NCBI RefSeq assembly: GCF_001969445.1
Contig: NZ_CP017297.1
Location: 2,418,001-2,482,000, forward strand
Direction of reading: 5' to 3'
Length of the DNA stretch: 64,000 nt
From: Brachybacterium sp. P6-10-X1
GTDB lineage: Bacteria > Actinomycetota > Actinomycetes > Actinomycetales > Dermabacteraceae
In this document: piece by piece, positions 47,612 to 56,903 of the stretch
Layout: each line of letters begins with the position of its first letter
Numbering within the stretch: position 1 is the stretch's first letter
The notes under the pieces: generated by a model
The model's input: only the letters and a program-made list of their open reading frames with translations
Databases searched by the model: none
Told to the model about the DNA's origin: nothing
Program-made: the position numbers and the translations under genes

Positions 47612-47783
47612 CGTCGGCGGCCAGGAGGCGCACCGGCGGGGCACCGCTCCGGGGCGCGTCGCAGTTGCGGCGTGGATCACAGTGCGGCTACGGTCGTCCG
47701 CGGGAACCCCGATGCCGGGATTCCCCGACACCCGATGTCCTGCCCCGGCGATCCCTGCCCGGGAGCGAGCGAAGGAGCTCGAC

Positions 47784-48773
47784 GTGCCCGCCCTTTCCCA
47801 TCCCCTCCCCCGATCCGTCCTCGCTCTGTCCACGATCGCGCTGGCCTCAGCCGGCTTCGCCCTCGGCGCCGGGTCCGCCTCGGCGGCGCTGACCACCTAC
47901 TGCAGCGGCGATGCCTCCGACGTGACGATCCCCGGGGACCTCGTCGTCGCCGAGGGAGAGTCCTGCGTCCTCGACGGCGTGACGGTCGACGGGACGACCC
48001 AGGTCGCCTCCGGGGCCGACCTCGTGGTCGAGGACTCGACCTTCCACGGCGATCTCGAGGTCGCTCCGGACGGCTACGTCGACGCCACCACGTCCACGCT
48101 CGACGGGAATCTGACCAGCACTGCCGGGTACGGCGTCTACCTGGACGACTCCTCCGTCGGCGGCGCCTACCGGGGCGAGGCCGGCGCGGACGCCGAGCCG
48201 TTCCTGTACTCCTACGACACCAGCTTCGCCGGCACCGTCGACGTGGCCCAGGGGCTCGTGCACCTGGAGACCGCGGAGATCGACGGGGACGTGACCACCG
48301 ACGGCACGGCCTACACCGACATCGTGGACTCGACCCTGGCCGGCGCTCTGAGCGTGACCGGCACCCCGGAGGGCACCGCGATCTGCGAGAGCGAGATCGA
48401 CGGGGCCGCGACCTTCCGCGGGAACGATCAGGTCCAGCTCGGCCACGGCATGGACCTGATCAGCTGCTCGGGCGTGAACTACTTCGGCGCCGACGTGCTG
48501 ATCGAGGACAATACCGGCGCGGTGGACGTCACCGGCAACATCATCCGCGGGGACCTCCGCGGCGAGGGCAACGACCCGGCACCGACCGGCAGCGACAACC
48601 GCGTGCGCGGAGAGGCCGGCGGCCAGTTCACCGAGCTGGAGCCGGCAGAGCAGACCCTGTCCGCCCGGTCGGCCCCGGCCGATCACGCCGACGAGCTGAA
48701 CGACAGGCGCAGCGACCGCCGATCGGCCGCCGAGGACGCCGCGGAGCTGGCCGGCCCGGCTCAGCTGGGCTGA
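47784..48773 (+). CDS. Secreted protein with repeated strand pattern, probably beta-helical
   Basis: A 329-residue exported protein. Residues 1-35 are a Sec signal ending ASA before ALTTYCSGD. From 40 to 265, short segments repeat every 18-22 residues with G-D/T-V patterns (VTIPGDLVVAEGES, VTVDGTTQVASGAD, STFHGDLEVAPDG, AEIDGDVTTDGT, DIVDSTLAGALSV), as in right-handed parallel beta-helices and bactofilin-like folds. The last 60 residues are charged and lack an anchor. GTG 47784 is supported by GAAGGAG. No enzyme residues are evident; it may be a surface or matrix protein. Confidence 0.75.
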   Translation: MPALSHPLPRSVLALSTIALASAGFALGAGSASAALTTYCSGDASDVTIPGDLVVAEGESCVLDGVTVDGTTQVASGADLVVEDSTFHGDLEVAPDGYVDATTSTLDGNLTSTAGYGVYLDDSSVGGAYRGEAGADAEPFLYSYDTSFAGTVDVAQGLVHLETAEIDGDVTTDGTAYTDIVDSTLAGALSVTGTPEGTAICESEIDGAATFRGNDQVQLGHGMDLISCSGVNYFGADVLIEDNTGAVDVTGNIIRGDLRGEGNDPAPTGSDNRVRGEAGGQFTELEPAEQTLSARSAPADHADELNDRRSDRRSAAEDAAELAGPAQLG

Positions 48774-48981
48774 TCCCCGGCACCTCCCGCCACCGTCGAG
48801 CGACAACCGGCGAGCCGGGCTCCGACCTGTCCGGGTCGTCGGCCGTCGACCCGGGCGCCAGGGTGGTTCCGGATCCTTGATCGTCGACCCCGGCGGCAGG
48901 GTGACCCTGGGTCGCAGGCCGACGTCTCCCGCCGGCACAGGGCGATCTGACCGGAGCAGGACCCGGCGCACGATGTAAATC

Positions 48982-49017
48982 GACTCACAACCTCACGATG
49001 ACTCACAACCACACGAT
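48982..49017 (+). repeat. 18-bp direct repeat upstream of the GH101 gene
   Basis: GACTCACAACCTCACGAT is followed immediately by a second copy with one change, ending 10 bp before the start codon of the GH101 gene. It could be a pair of regulator half-sites or a small duplication. Confidence 0.7.
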
Positions 49018-49027
49018 GGAGAACCCC

Positions 49028-52000
49028 ATGGATCGTCGACATTTCCTCCAGGCCTCGGGCATCGCTGCAGGCATCGGCGTTGCGAGCAGCGTCATGCCCG
49101 GGACGGCGATGGCCGCTCCGGCACCGTCGGAACCGGATCCGATTACGGTGGACGCTCCCCCGGGCACGCTCGAGATCACCGACGGTGAGCTGCGCGTCCG
49201 CCTGCACCCGGACTTCCCCCAGGTCGTGGACTACGCCGTGGGCGGAGCGACGCTCGCCGGGCGTTACGGCGGCGCGCACACCACGGTGATGATCGACGAC
49301 GTCGAGCGTGCCGTCGAGGTCGAGGAGCCGCAGCTCGCCGAGGACTCCGCGAGCGCGACCTACCGCCTCACCGCGCCGGAGCTGCCCAGCATCTCCCTCG
49401 ACGCGGTGCTCTCGGTCGCCGACGGCGTGTTCACCTGGCGCCTGACCAACATCGTCGACCCCGACCGGGCGGTCCATCGCCTCTCGGTGCCCCGGCTGGA
49501 CCTCGCCTCCGTCAACGGCACCGACCCGAGCGCACGGGTGGTCGCCGCCGATCTGTCCGTGGACCGCGCCACCAGCGGTGACCACGTCTACGACCTCTCG
49601 GCGCAGGAGCCCGGCACCGCCGTCTCCCATCCCACCCACGTCGCGCTGCTGCACAGCGCGGAGCTCGCCGCCGGCTTCGAGACCAACGCGGTCGAGGACA
49701 ACACCGCCGGGGGCGAGACCGCCGCCCGGGTGCAGAACGACAACTCGCGCTACGTCATCACCCTCGCCCCGGGCGAGGGCACCACCTACGGCACCATCAC
49801 TCCCGGCACCTTCGTGGTGCGCGGATCGACCGCGGATCACGGCCTGGGGCCGGATGCGGACCCCTTCGTGCGCGTGCGCCCGGTGGCCGACGCGAACGGC
49901 GACGGCGTGGTCGACTGGCAGGACGCCGCGATCGCGGCGCGCGACGTGGCCGAGCCGGTCGCCGGCTCCGACGCCGTCCACGACGAGGTGGTCAAGCGCA
50001 TCCCCTTCAACATCGTCTCCCAGGCCACCCACCCGTTCCTGCGCACCCTCGACGACACCAAGCGCATCTGCCTGGCCACCGACGGGCTCGGCCAGTCCGT
50101 GATGCTCAAGGGGTATCAGGCCGAGGGCCACGACAGCGCCCATCCCGACTACGCGGGCCACCTCAATACCCGCGCCGGCGGCACGGCGGAGCTGCACACC
50201 CTGGTGACGGAGGGCGCGACGTGGAACGCCACCTTCGGCGTGCATGTCAACGCCACCGAGTCGTACTCCGAGGCGCACGCCTTCTCCGAGGATCTGCTGC
50301 GCGATCCGATCGAACCCGGCTGGGGCTGGATGAACCAGGCGTACATGATCGACGGGCCGGAGGACCTCGGCACCACCGCGGTGCTGCGGCGCTTCCAGTC
50401 GCTGCGGGACGCGGCCCCGGAGAACCTGTCCTTCCTGTACATGGACGTGTACTACCCCAACGGCTGGGAGGGGCAGCGTCTGGCCCAGGAGCTCCGTCGG
50501 CAGGGCTGGGTCGTCTCCACCGAGTGGGCGGACAAGATGCCGCGGGAGTCGATCTGGTCGCACTGGGCCACCGACGAGAACTACGGCGGCTCCAGCAACA
50601 AGGGCCTGAACTCGCAGGTGATCCGGTTCATCGACAACGCCCGCAAGGACGTGTGGAACCCGGATCCGCTGCTGTCCAACGCGAACATCCAGGAGTTCGA
50701 GGGCTGGACCGGGCACCAGGACGCGAACGCCTTCTTCACCACCATCTGGGAGCGGAACCTGCCCACCAAGTTCCTCCAGCGCTCCGCGATCATCTCCTGG
50801 TCCACCCCGTCCGCCGACACCCCCGGCCGGATCGTGCTGGCCGACGGCACCGAGGTGACCTCGTCGGTCGGATCCGTCTCCGGCACCGAGATCCCCACCG
50901 ACCGCGTCATCACGAGCGACGGCGCGACCGTCTACGAGGCGGGCCGGTACCTGCTCCCCTGGTCCGACGGGGACGAGCGGCTGTACCACTGGAATCCCGA
51001 GGGCGGCACCACCACCTGGACGCTCACCGACAGCTGGTCCGGACCGAGCTCGCTGATCATGTACCGCCTCGGCGACTCGGGCCGCGCGGACGAGGTCCCC
51101 GTGCCCGTTCAGGACGGCCGGGTCACGCTCGATGCCGAGGCCGGCAGCGCCTATGTGCTCTATCCGGGCGAGCAGCTGCCCGAACCGCCGGATCCCCACT
51201 GGGGCTTCGGCACGCCGGTGGCGGATCCCGGGTTCTTCTCGGGCACGCTGGACGCCTGGCGGGTGGAGGGCGAGGTCTCCGTGGAGACGGACGAGTTCCG
51301 CAACCGCCAGGCACTGTTCGGAGGCGGCGCGGCGGCGTCGATCGCGCAGCATCTGCACGACCCGGGCCGCCCGGCCCGGCATCTGCCCTCGGGCACCTGG
51401 TCCGCCTGGGCGTGGGTCGAGATCGATCCCACCGGAACCCGGGAGGTGACGGTCTCCGCCACCGGTCGGGGCGTGGAGCCGGTCGCCCACCAGGCCGCTC
51501 GGGGTCGCGGCGTGGCGACGACCATCACGGCCTCCACCGTCGTCAATGCCACGGCCTCGGACTCCAAGCACGGTCGCCACTTCCAGCGGGTGCGCGTGAC
51601 GTTCCGTTCCGACGGCGCCCCGGTGTCCTTCGCGATCTCCGCCGCCGAGGGGGAGGCGGAGGTGCGCGTCGACGACATCCGCGTGGTGCCGTTCACCGCA
51701 CCCGAGGACCCTGCGCCGACCGAGGAGACCATCCTGTTCGAGGACTTCGAGCACGTCGACACCGGGTACTGGCCGTTCGTGACCGGCGCCGACAACATCG
51801 GCGGCGACGCCCGCACCCAGCTCGCGGAACGCCATGAGCCGTATTCACAGGCCGGCTGGTACGGGCTGGACCAGGACGGCCATGCCGTCGAGGGCGGCAA
51901 GCTGACGGACAATGTGCTGCGCGGCACCTGGTCGTTGATGGCGAACGAGGAGAACGAGGGGCTGATCCTGACCACCACGCAGTCCTCGCTTCCTCTCACC

Positions 52001-52282
52001 CCGGGGCACCGTCATCGGATCTCCTTCGACCACCAGACCGCATTCGCCGACACGTATCGGATCGTGGTGGGCCAGGACACGGTCGGGGACCCGGTCGTCT
52101 CGGAGCAGGTGGACAGCCTGCCCCTGCCCCAGGCGCGGCACACGGAGCGGGTGAGCCTCGAGTTCACCGCTTCGACGAGCGCCGACACCACGTGGATCGG
52201 CATCGAGAAGCTCGGCGGCGGGCGTCAGGCGAACCTCACGATCGACGACCTGCGCGTCGAGGACCTGGGGCGGGCCGACTGA
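49028..52282 (+). CDS. GH101 endo-alpha-N-acetylgalactosaminidase, secreted
   Basis: A 1084-residue exported enzyme that releases O-linked glycans from mucin-type glycoproteins. MDRRHFLQASG with a hydrophobic stretch and AMA before residue 33 form a Tat signal. The N-terminal part (40-320) is the beta-sandwich. The barrel follows with WNATFGVHVNATESY, then YMDVYYPNGW (nucleophile Asp 473) and STEWADK (acid/base Glu 499), IWSHWATDENYGG and NLPTKFLQRSAI. The C-terminal 350 residues are two beta-sandwich/carbohydrate-binding-like modules. GGAGAA precedes ATG 49028. It lacks an anchor. Many family members are larger; this one has fewer accessory domains. Confidence 0.93.
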   Translation: MDRRHFLQASGIAAGIGVASSVMPGTAMAAPAPSEPDPITVDAPPGTLEITDGELRVRLHPDFPQVVDYAVGGATLAGRYGGAHTTVMIDDVERAVEVEEPQLAEDSASATYRLTAPELPSISLDAVLSVADGVFTWRLTNIVDPDRAVHRLSVPRLDLASVNGTDPSARVVAADLSVDRATSGDHVYDLSAQEPGTAVSHPTHVALLHSAELAAGFETNAVEDNTAGGETAARVQNDNSRYVITLAPGEGTTYGTITPGTFVVRGSTADHGLGPDADPFVRVRPVADANGDGVVDWQDAAIAARDVAEPVAGSDAVHDEVVKRIPFNIVSQATHPFLRTLDDTKRICLATDGLGQSVMLKGYQAEGHDSAHPDYAGHLNTRAGGTAELHTLVTEGATWNATFGVHVNATESYSEAHAFSEDLLRDPIEPGWGWMNQAYMIDGPEDLGTTAVLRRFQSLRDAAPENLSFLYMDVYYPNGWEGQRLAQELRRQGWVVSTEWADKMPRESIWSHWATDENYGGSSNKGLNSQVIRFIDNARKDVWNPDPLLSNANIQEFEGWTGHQDANAFFTTIWERNLPTKFLQRSAIISWSTPSADTPGRIVLADGTEVTSSVGSVSGTEIPTDRVITSDGATVYEAGRYLLPWSDGDERLYHWNPEGGTTTWTLTDSWSGPSSLIMYRLGDSGRADEVPVPVQDGRVTLDAEAGSAYVLYPGEQLPEPPDPHWGFGTPVADPGFFSGTLDAWRVEGEVSVETDEFRNRQALFGGGAAASIAQHLHDPGRPARHLPSGTWSAWAWVEIDPTGTREVTVSATGRGVEPVAHQAARGRGVATTITASTVVNATASDSKHGRHFQRVRVTFRSDGAPVSFAISAAEGEAEVRVDDIRVVPFTAPEDPAPTEETILFEDFEHVDTGYWPFVTGADNIGGDARTQLAERHEPYSQAGWYGLDQDGHAVEGGKLTDNVLRGTWSLMANEENEGLILTTTQSSLPLTPGHRHRISFDHQTAFADTYRIVVGQDTVGDPVVSEQVDSLPLPQARHTERVSLEFTASTSADTTWIGIEKLGGGRQANLTIDDLRVEDLGRAD

Positions 52283-52312
52283 GGGGATCGTGCCCGGCGT
52301 CGACGGTCTCCC

Positions 52313-53692
52313 CTACCGCCGCAGCACATGGCGCAGCGCAGTCTCCAGCGTGCGGTGGGTCGCCTCGTAGCCGCTCGCCTCGAGCCGTGCGTCCGAGACG
52401 TTCTGATCCGTGCGCACCAGCTCGTCGGCCGCGTCGGTCCCGAGCAGCAGCCGCGGGCCCACCCCGGGCACGGGCACCAGGGACGGCCGATGCAGCACGG
52501 CGCCGAGGGTGCGGGCGAACTCGCGGGCGCTGACCGGCTGGGGGCCGACGGCGTTGATCGGCCCGTCCACGCCGGCGTCGAGCGCGGCGTGGGCGAAGGC
52601 GCGCACCACGTCGTCCAACGTGATCCACGAGGTCATGGCGTCGGGATCGGTCAACCGTCCGCCGACGCCGGCGAGGAACATCGGCAATTGCGGCAGCAGC
52701 GGCCCTCCGCCGTCGGACAGTGCCAGACCGGTGCGCAGGAAGGCGGTGCGGATCCCGGCCTCGCGCGCCGCGTGCGCGGCCTGCTCCCAGTCTCGCACCA
52801 GGTCGGCGAGGATCCCTTCCCCTCCCGGGTCCGCCTCGGTGAGCAGCTCACCGGGCCGTCGCGGGCCGTAGAAGCCGATGGCGCTGGCCTGCACGAGGGC
52901 CGTCGGGCCGTCGGACATCCCCGCGAGGGTTCGGGCGATCAGCGCCGTGCCGTGGATGCGGGAGGAACGGATCTCGTGGCGCACTCCGTCGGTCCACCGG
53001 GTGGCGATGGAGCGCCCGGCGAGGTTCACCACCACATCGACGCCCTCGAGATCGGCCGGGTCGAGGGTCCCTGCCTGCGGGTCCCAGGAGATCTCGCCGG
53101 GACGGACGCTCTCCTCCCGGACCACCCGGCGCACGGTGTGCCCGCCGGTCTCGAGCAGTGCGGCGAGCTGGGTGCCGATCAGGCCGGAGGATCCGGTGAT
53201 GGCGATGGTGCGTCGCGGGATGTCGGCGTAGCGGGCGTGGAAGTACAGGTCCTCGCGCAGCTGGCGGTCGCGGAAGGCGATCAGGCGGCGCACCTGCGAC
53301 TCGACGGGGCCGGTGATGCTCTCGAGTCGACGCGGCAGCTCGAGATCGACGGCATCGTGGACGAGAGTGCCGTGGTCATCGGCGGTGAAGCGGTGCTCGT
53401 GCCGCCAGTCGCGCCAGGGACCGTGGACCTGCTGATCGACGAAACGCCCGGCGTCGGCCTCGACGTCGTGCTCCCGATGGCGCAGCACCCAGCGAGGCCG
53501 CACCGGGTTCGGGAGCATGGAGGGGCCGAGGCGGGCGCTGACCACCCGGCCGACGCGCAGCCCACCCGCCGCAGGGTCCTCGACGCCCCCGAGCCCCGGT
53601 GGGGTCAGGCGCACGACCGCGCCGGGCCGTTCGTGCCAGGCCAGGACGTCGGCCAGGGCGAAGGGCACGCGATGGGTGGTCTCGATCCTCAC
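52313..53692 (-). CDS. TIGR01777 epimerase-like protein with N-terminal SRPBCC-type domain
   Basis: A 459-residue two-domain protein. The N-terminal 150 residues resemble a polyketide-cyclase/START-type fold (VPFALADVLAWHERPGAV, then FVDQQVHGPWRDWRHEHRF). The C-terminal half is an extended short-chain dehydrogenase of the TIGR01777/YfcH type: ITGSSGLIGTQLA at about 165-177, VNLAGRSIATRW, and ASAIGFYGPRRP with its Tyr. Fusions of this type are common in actinobacteria; the substrate is unknown. GTG start with AGGGAG five bases upstream. The cofactor is probably NADPH. Confidence 0.9.
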   Translation of the reverse strand: MRIETTHRVPFALADVLAWHERPGAVVRLTPPGLGGVEDPAAGGLRVGRVVSARLGPSMLPNPVRPRWVLRHREHDVEADAGRFVDQQVHGPWRDWRHEHRFTADDHGTLVHDAVDLELPRRLESITGPVESQVRRLIAFRDRQLREDLYFHARYADIPRRTIAITGSSGLIGTQLAALLETGGHTVRRVVREESVRPGEISWDPQAGTLDPADLEGVDVVVNLAGRSIATRWTDGVRHEIRSSRIHGTALIARTLAGMSDGPTALVQASAIGFYGPRRPGELLTEADPGGEGILADLVRDWEQAAHAAREAGIRTAFLRTGLALSDGGGPLLPQLPMFLAGVGGRLTDPDAMTSWITLDDVVRAFAHAALDAGVDGPINAVGPQPVSAREFARTLGAVLHRPSLVPVPGVGPRLLLGTDAADELVRTDQNVSDARLEASGYEATHRTLETALRHVLRR

Positions 53693-53728
53693 GGGAGCTC
53701 CCTGCCTCGACGGTGGTGTCCCGCCACG

Positions 53729-54697
53729 CTACGCATCGCGACGCCGTCCCGACAGTCCCGGCGCGGTCCTTTCGGGTCCGGCGCCGGGCGCGAGGCCTCC
53801 GGCGACGCGCAGCACCATCCAGGCCACGGCGATCCACAGCACCCAGGAGGACACGTCGAGCAACCAGGCCATGCCCGGGTCGACGGGGCCGAGCAGATTC
53901 TGCTCGATCGCGACGCGGAGGCTGGAGAACAGTCCGTGGCCGATGACGGCGGCCCAGGCCGTGCCGGAGATCTCGCGCAGCACCGACAACAGCGGGGCGA
54001 CGGCGACGATGCTGCCCAGGTACCCGACGGCCTCGCGGGGGGAGAGCCCCAGGGCGAGGACGATCGGAAGGTGCCACAGCGCCCACATCGCCCCGATGCC
54101 CAGGGCGGACGGCCAGAATCCGAGCGGCGCGAGCTCGCGGTGCAGCCAACCCCGCCAGCCCGCCTCCTCCCCGATGGCGAACGCGGCCTGGACCGCGAAC
54201 ACCACCGGCACCGCGGCGGCGAGCGCGAGCACGGGGGCGGTGTCGGTGGCCAGCGGGGCCCCGGCGCCAAGGCCGATGAGCACCCGACCGAGCGGCACCA
54301 GGGCGAAGGCGGCGACCGCTCCGAGAGCGGCGATCACCAGCATCGGCCACGACGGCACGCCGACGGAGAGCGCGCGCCACCAGGGCTCGTCCCGACGGCG
54401 CACGAGGAGCGCGGCGAGCAGCGGGGACAGCTGCGCGAGGGGCACCACGACGCCGACGGCCGAGGGAGGCAGCGCTCCGAGAGCGAAGGGTGCCGACAGA
54501 GCGGCGGTGGCAGCGATCGCCAGGACCAGGAACGCCGCCACCCGGCGCCGGTCCGGCGCGATCGCCGGGCGCGACGGGCCGGCCTCGGCGGACGGGGCCC
54601 GTGGGGCCGGCGGGGCGTCGACCTCGTGCGCGGTCGCGGCCGGATCGGGTCCGTCCGGCGCGCAGGGCGAGGAGTGCGGGGCGAGGGACGGCGACAT
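53729..54697 (-). CDS. CPBP-family intramembrane protease
   Basis: A 322-residue multi-span protein of the CPBP (Abi, Rce1-like) family. The conserved motifs appear in order: EEAGWRGWL with the paired Glu, MWALWHLP with its His, and GHGLFSS. A Pro/Ala-rich, mostly polar start covers the first 55 residues. ATG 54697 has AGGAG with ideal spacing; a 24-codon longer form is possible. Family members process prenylated or secreted peptides, or protect against self-made bacteriocins; none is nearby. It lies between the epimerase and the SRP RNA gene. Confidence 0.88.
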   Translation of the reverse strand: MSPSLAPHSSPCAPDGPDPAATAHEVDAPPAPRAPSAEAGPSRPAIAPDRRRVAAFLVLAIAATAALSAPFALGALPPSAVGVVVPLAQLSPLLAALLVRRRDEPWWRALSVGVPSWPMLVIAALGAVAAFALVPLGRVLIGLGAGAPLATDTAPVLALAAAVPVVFAVQAAFAIGEEAGWRGWLHRELAPLGFWPSALGIGAMWALWHLPIVLALGLSPREAVGYLGSIVAVAPLLSVLREISGTAWAAVIGHGLFSSLRVAIEQNLLGPVDPGMAWLLDVSSWVLWIAVAWMVLRVAGGLAPGAGPERTAPGLSGRRRDA

Positions 54698-54822
54698 CGG
54701 GCGCTCCTGGGATCCGTCGGGGAGCGCCGAGTGCTGCTCCGCCTCGCCATCCACCGTAGGAACGACCACAGGGGACGGGAACGGGGATGTCCGCCGCGAA
54801 GGGGTGGGGAAAACCCCCGGGC

Positions 54823-54922
54823 ATGAAGCGACCCCTCGTGCACCTGCCAGAGCTCACCTGCCCTTGCTGCCGTCAAGCCCTGGGGGAGTTCAGCAAGATG
54901 ACACCGCACGAGGGGTCTCCCC
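54823..54922 (-). ncRNA. ffs: Signal recognition particle RNA (small bacterial type)
   Basis: About 100 nt on the minus strand. CCCCTCGTGC (5') pairs with GCACGAGGGG (3') as the terminal helix; after GGTGTCATCTTGCTGAAC comes the conserved helix 8: CAGG and AGCA as the symmetric internal loop around GCT/GGC pairs and a UGAC tetraloop. GAGCTCTGGCAGGTGCACG on the 3' side matches actinobacterial SRP RNAs. The loop is of the URRC kind rather than the common GGAA. GGGGTTTTCCCC just downstream looks like a terminator. It targets ribosomes making membrane and exported proteins, with Ffh. Confidence 0.9.
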
Positions 54923-54923
54923 C

Positions 54924-54953
54924 AGTGTAGAGGCGGGAGCACCTCGGTTCCAA
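54924..54953 (-). promoter_or_regulatory. Promoter of the SRP RNA gene
   Basis: On the minus strand TTGGAA (-35) and TACACT (-10) lie 18 bp apart, and the expected start about 6 bases further matches the predicted 5' end of the RNA. A housekeeping sigma-70-type promoter fits an RNA needed in all conditions. Confidence 0.75.
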
Positions 54954-55098
54954 CCGGGAGGACGCACGTCACGACGACGGTGCCGCCCGGTGGTGCCACG
55001 GGCGGTCGGCCGCCGGGTCTCGGCGTCCGGTCCGGCGAAACGGACGCGGCCGATCCCGACGCCGGCGAGAGCTCCCGGGGACGTCACAAGTACGTCAC

Positions 55099-55127
55099 GA
55101 GAGCTTCAGGGTGTGCATCACGCTCTC
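55099..55127 (+). promoter_or_regulatory. GAGAGC/GCTCTC inverted repeat upstream of the alanine symporter
   Basis: Six-base arms flank a 17-base loop, followed within 12 bases by TACAGT, a possible -10. Just upstream ACGTCAC occurs twice, 11 bp apart. The pieces suggest a regulated promoter for the symporter. I see no glycine-riboswitch consensus here. Confidence 0.35.
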
Positions 55128-55273
55128 TGACCGATTACAGTGCCGTCAGCGCGTACCCGTGACCGCCTTCACATGCCGCCCGCTGGCAAGGACGCCACGT
55201 GAGCGGTTCGCGGGCACGGATGCCCGGTCACCACCGGTATGCGTGCGTCACGTTTCCCCACCCAGGAGCTCTC

Positions 55274-56845
55274 ATGATCGCAGGACTCATCGAGGGGGCC
55301 AATGGACTGATCTGGTCCATTCCTCTCATCGCCGGCCTTCTGTTCGTCGGCCTGTACTTCACCATCCGCACCGGACTGCTCCAGATCCGCAACCTCCCCG
55401 ACATGATCGACCAGCTCAAGAAGGGCGAGGTCTCCCCCGACGGCACCTCCTCCTTCCAGTCGCTGATGATGTCGCTGGCCGGTCGCGTCGGCATGGGCAA
55501 CATCGGCGGCGTCGCCACCGCGATCGCCTTCGGCGGCCCCGGTGCCGTGTTCTGGATGTGGGTCTCCGGCTTCCTCGGCGCCTCCACCTCGTTCATCGAG
55601 TGCACCCTCGGCCAGATCTACAAGGAGAAGGACCCGGACACCGGCGAGTACCGCGGCGGCCCGGCGTTCTACTTCGAGCGCGCCTACAAGCACAAAGCTC
55701 CCCGCCTGTCGCTGTTCTACGCGATCCTCTTCTCGATCGTCACGATCCTGGCCATGAGCTTCTTCCTGCCCGGCGTGCAGGCCAACGGCATGGCCTCGGC
55801 GATCGACAACGCCTGGGGCATCCCCACGTGGGTCACCGCCATCGCCCTGGTGATCCTGCTGGGCTTCATCATCATCGGCGGCGTCAAGCGCATCGCCCAC
55901 TTCGCCGTGCTCGCGGTGCCGGTGATGGCGATCGCGTTCGTCCTCGTCGCGATCATCGTGTTCTTCATGAACTTCGAGGAGATCCCGCGCGTCTTCGGAC
56001 TGATCTTCGGCAGCGCCTTCGGCGTCCAGCCGGTCTTCGGCGCGATCATCGGCCTCGCGATCAAGTGGGGCGTCCAGCGCGGCATCTACTCCAACGAGGC
56101 CGGTCAGGGCACCGGACCGCACGCGGCCGCGGCCGCCGAGGTCTCCCACCCGGCCAAGCAGGGCTTCGCTCAGTCGTTCTCGGTCTACGTCGACACCCTG
56201 CTGGTGTGCACCGCGACCGCGTTCATCATCATCTCCACCGGGATGTTCAACACGTACACCAACGAGAACTACCCGGGGGCGGACGCCGTCGGCGACGGCG
56301 ACGTCGTCGGCAGCGGCATCGGCGACCTCAGCCTGCAGGTCGAGCCCGGACCCGGCTACGTCCAGCAGGGCCTGGACGCGGCCTTCCCGGGATTGGGACC
56401 GACGTTCATCGCCATCACACTGGCGTTCTTCGTGTTCACCACGATCGTGGCGTACTACTACATGGCCGAGGTCAACCTGACCTACCTCACCCGCAAGATG
56501 AAGAACCGGCCGCTGGCGCGGGTCCTGCAGCGGGTGCTGCAGGCTCTGGTGCTGATCTCCGTGTTCTACGGCGCGGTGACCACCGCGGGCGCCGCCTGGG
56601 GGCTCGGTGACATCGGCGTGGGCTCGATGGCCTGGCTGAACGTGGTCGGCATCCTGTTCCTGCAGGTCCCCGCCCTGAAGGCGCTGAAGGACTACCGTCA
56701 GCAGAAGAAGCAGGGCCTGGACCCGCAGTTCGACCCGCGGGAGCTCGGCATCAACAACGCCGAGTTCTGGGAGATGCGGGCCGACGGCCACACGCTCCAG
56801 GGCCGCTCCGGCGGCGAGCTGGAGGACGAGGGCGCCGCGAAGTGA
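55274..56845 (+). CDS. Alanine/glycine:sodium symporter (AGCS family)
   Basis: A 523-residue amino-acid carrier with about ten to eleven spans that imports alanine or glycine with sodium. Family signatures: FQSLMMSLAGRVGMGNIGGVATAIAFGGPGAVFWMW, KWGVQRGIYSNEAGQGTGPHAAAAAEV (AGCS signature), and FTTIVAYYYMAEVNL. ATG 55274 has AGGAG with good spacing; an in-frame upstream GTG lacks one. About 50 acidic residues between two late spans (GADAVGDGDVVGSG...) form an external loop, and the C-terminal 60 residues are cytoplasmic. Convergent hairpins follow the stop. Confidence 0.94.
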   Translation: MIAGLIEGANGLIWSIPLIAGLLFVGLYFTIRTGLLQIRNLPDMIDQLKKGEVSPDGTSSFQSLMMSLAGRVGMGNIGGVATAIAFGGPGAVFWMWVSGFLGASTSFIECTLGQIYKEKDPDTGEYRGGPAFYFERAYKHKAPRLSLFYAILFSIVTILAMSFFLPGVQANGMASAIDNAWGIPTWVTAIALVILLGFIIIGGVKRIAHFAVLAVPVMAIAFVLVAIIVFFMNFEEIPRVFGLIFGSAFGVQPVFGAIIGLAIKWGVQRGIYSNEAGQGTGPHAAAAAEVSHPAKQGFAQSFSVYVDTLLVCTATAFIIISTGMFNTYTNENYPGADAVGDGDVVGSGIGDLSLQVEPGPGYVQQGLDAAFPGLGPTFIAITLAFFVFTTIVAYYYMAEVNLTYLTRKMKNRPLARVLQRVLQALVLISVFYGAVTTAGAAWGLGDIGVGSMAWLNVVGILFLQVPALKALKDYRQQKKQGLDPQFDPRELGINNAEFWEMRADGHTLQGRSGGELEDEGAAK

Positions 56846-56857
56846 CCCTCTGAGCCC

Positions 56858-56879
56858 TCCGGGGGCGATCGCCCCCGGA
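56858..56879. terminator. Perfect 22-bp palindrome after the symporter stop
   Basis: TCCGGGGGCG and its complement CGCCCCCGGA meet around AT with no loop bases, so it forms a tight cruciform or a hairpin with a small strained loop. It lies 13 bp after the stop, before the convergent aldo/keto reductase gene. Confidence 0.7.
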
Positions 56880-56903
56880 CGGCGGGCCGGATCCCGACCG
56901 CAC

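Noticed and set aside
48761-51835. Minus-strand open frame of 1024 codons opposite the GH101 gene
   Set aside because: Shadow of a high-GC gene. The plus strand has Tat signal, catalytic Asp/Glu and a ribosome-binding site; the minus product has only Gly/Val/Arg-rich sequence.
54970-55270. Glycine riboswitch before the AGCS symporter
   Set aside because: Such symporters often have one, but I could not find the conserved aptamer cores; only a short GAGAGC/GCTCTC hairpin and direct repeats are present.
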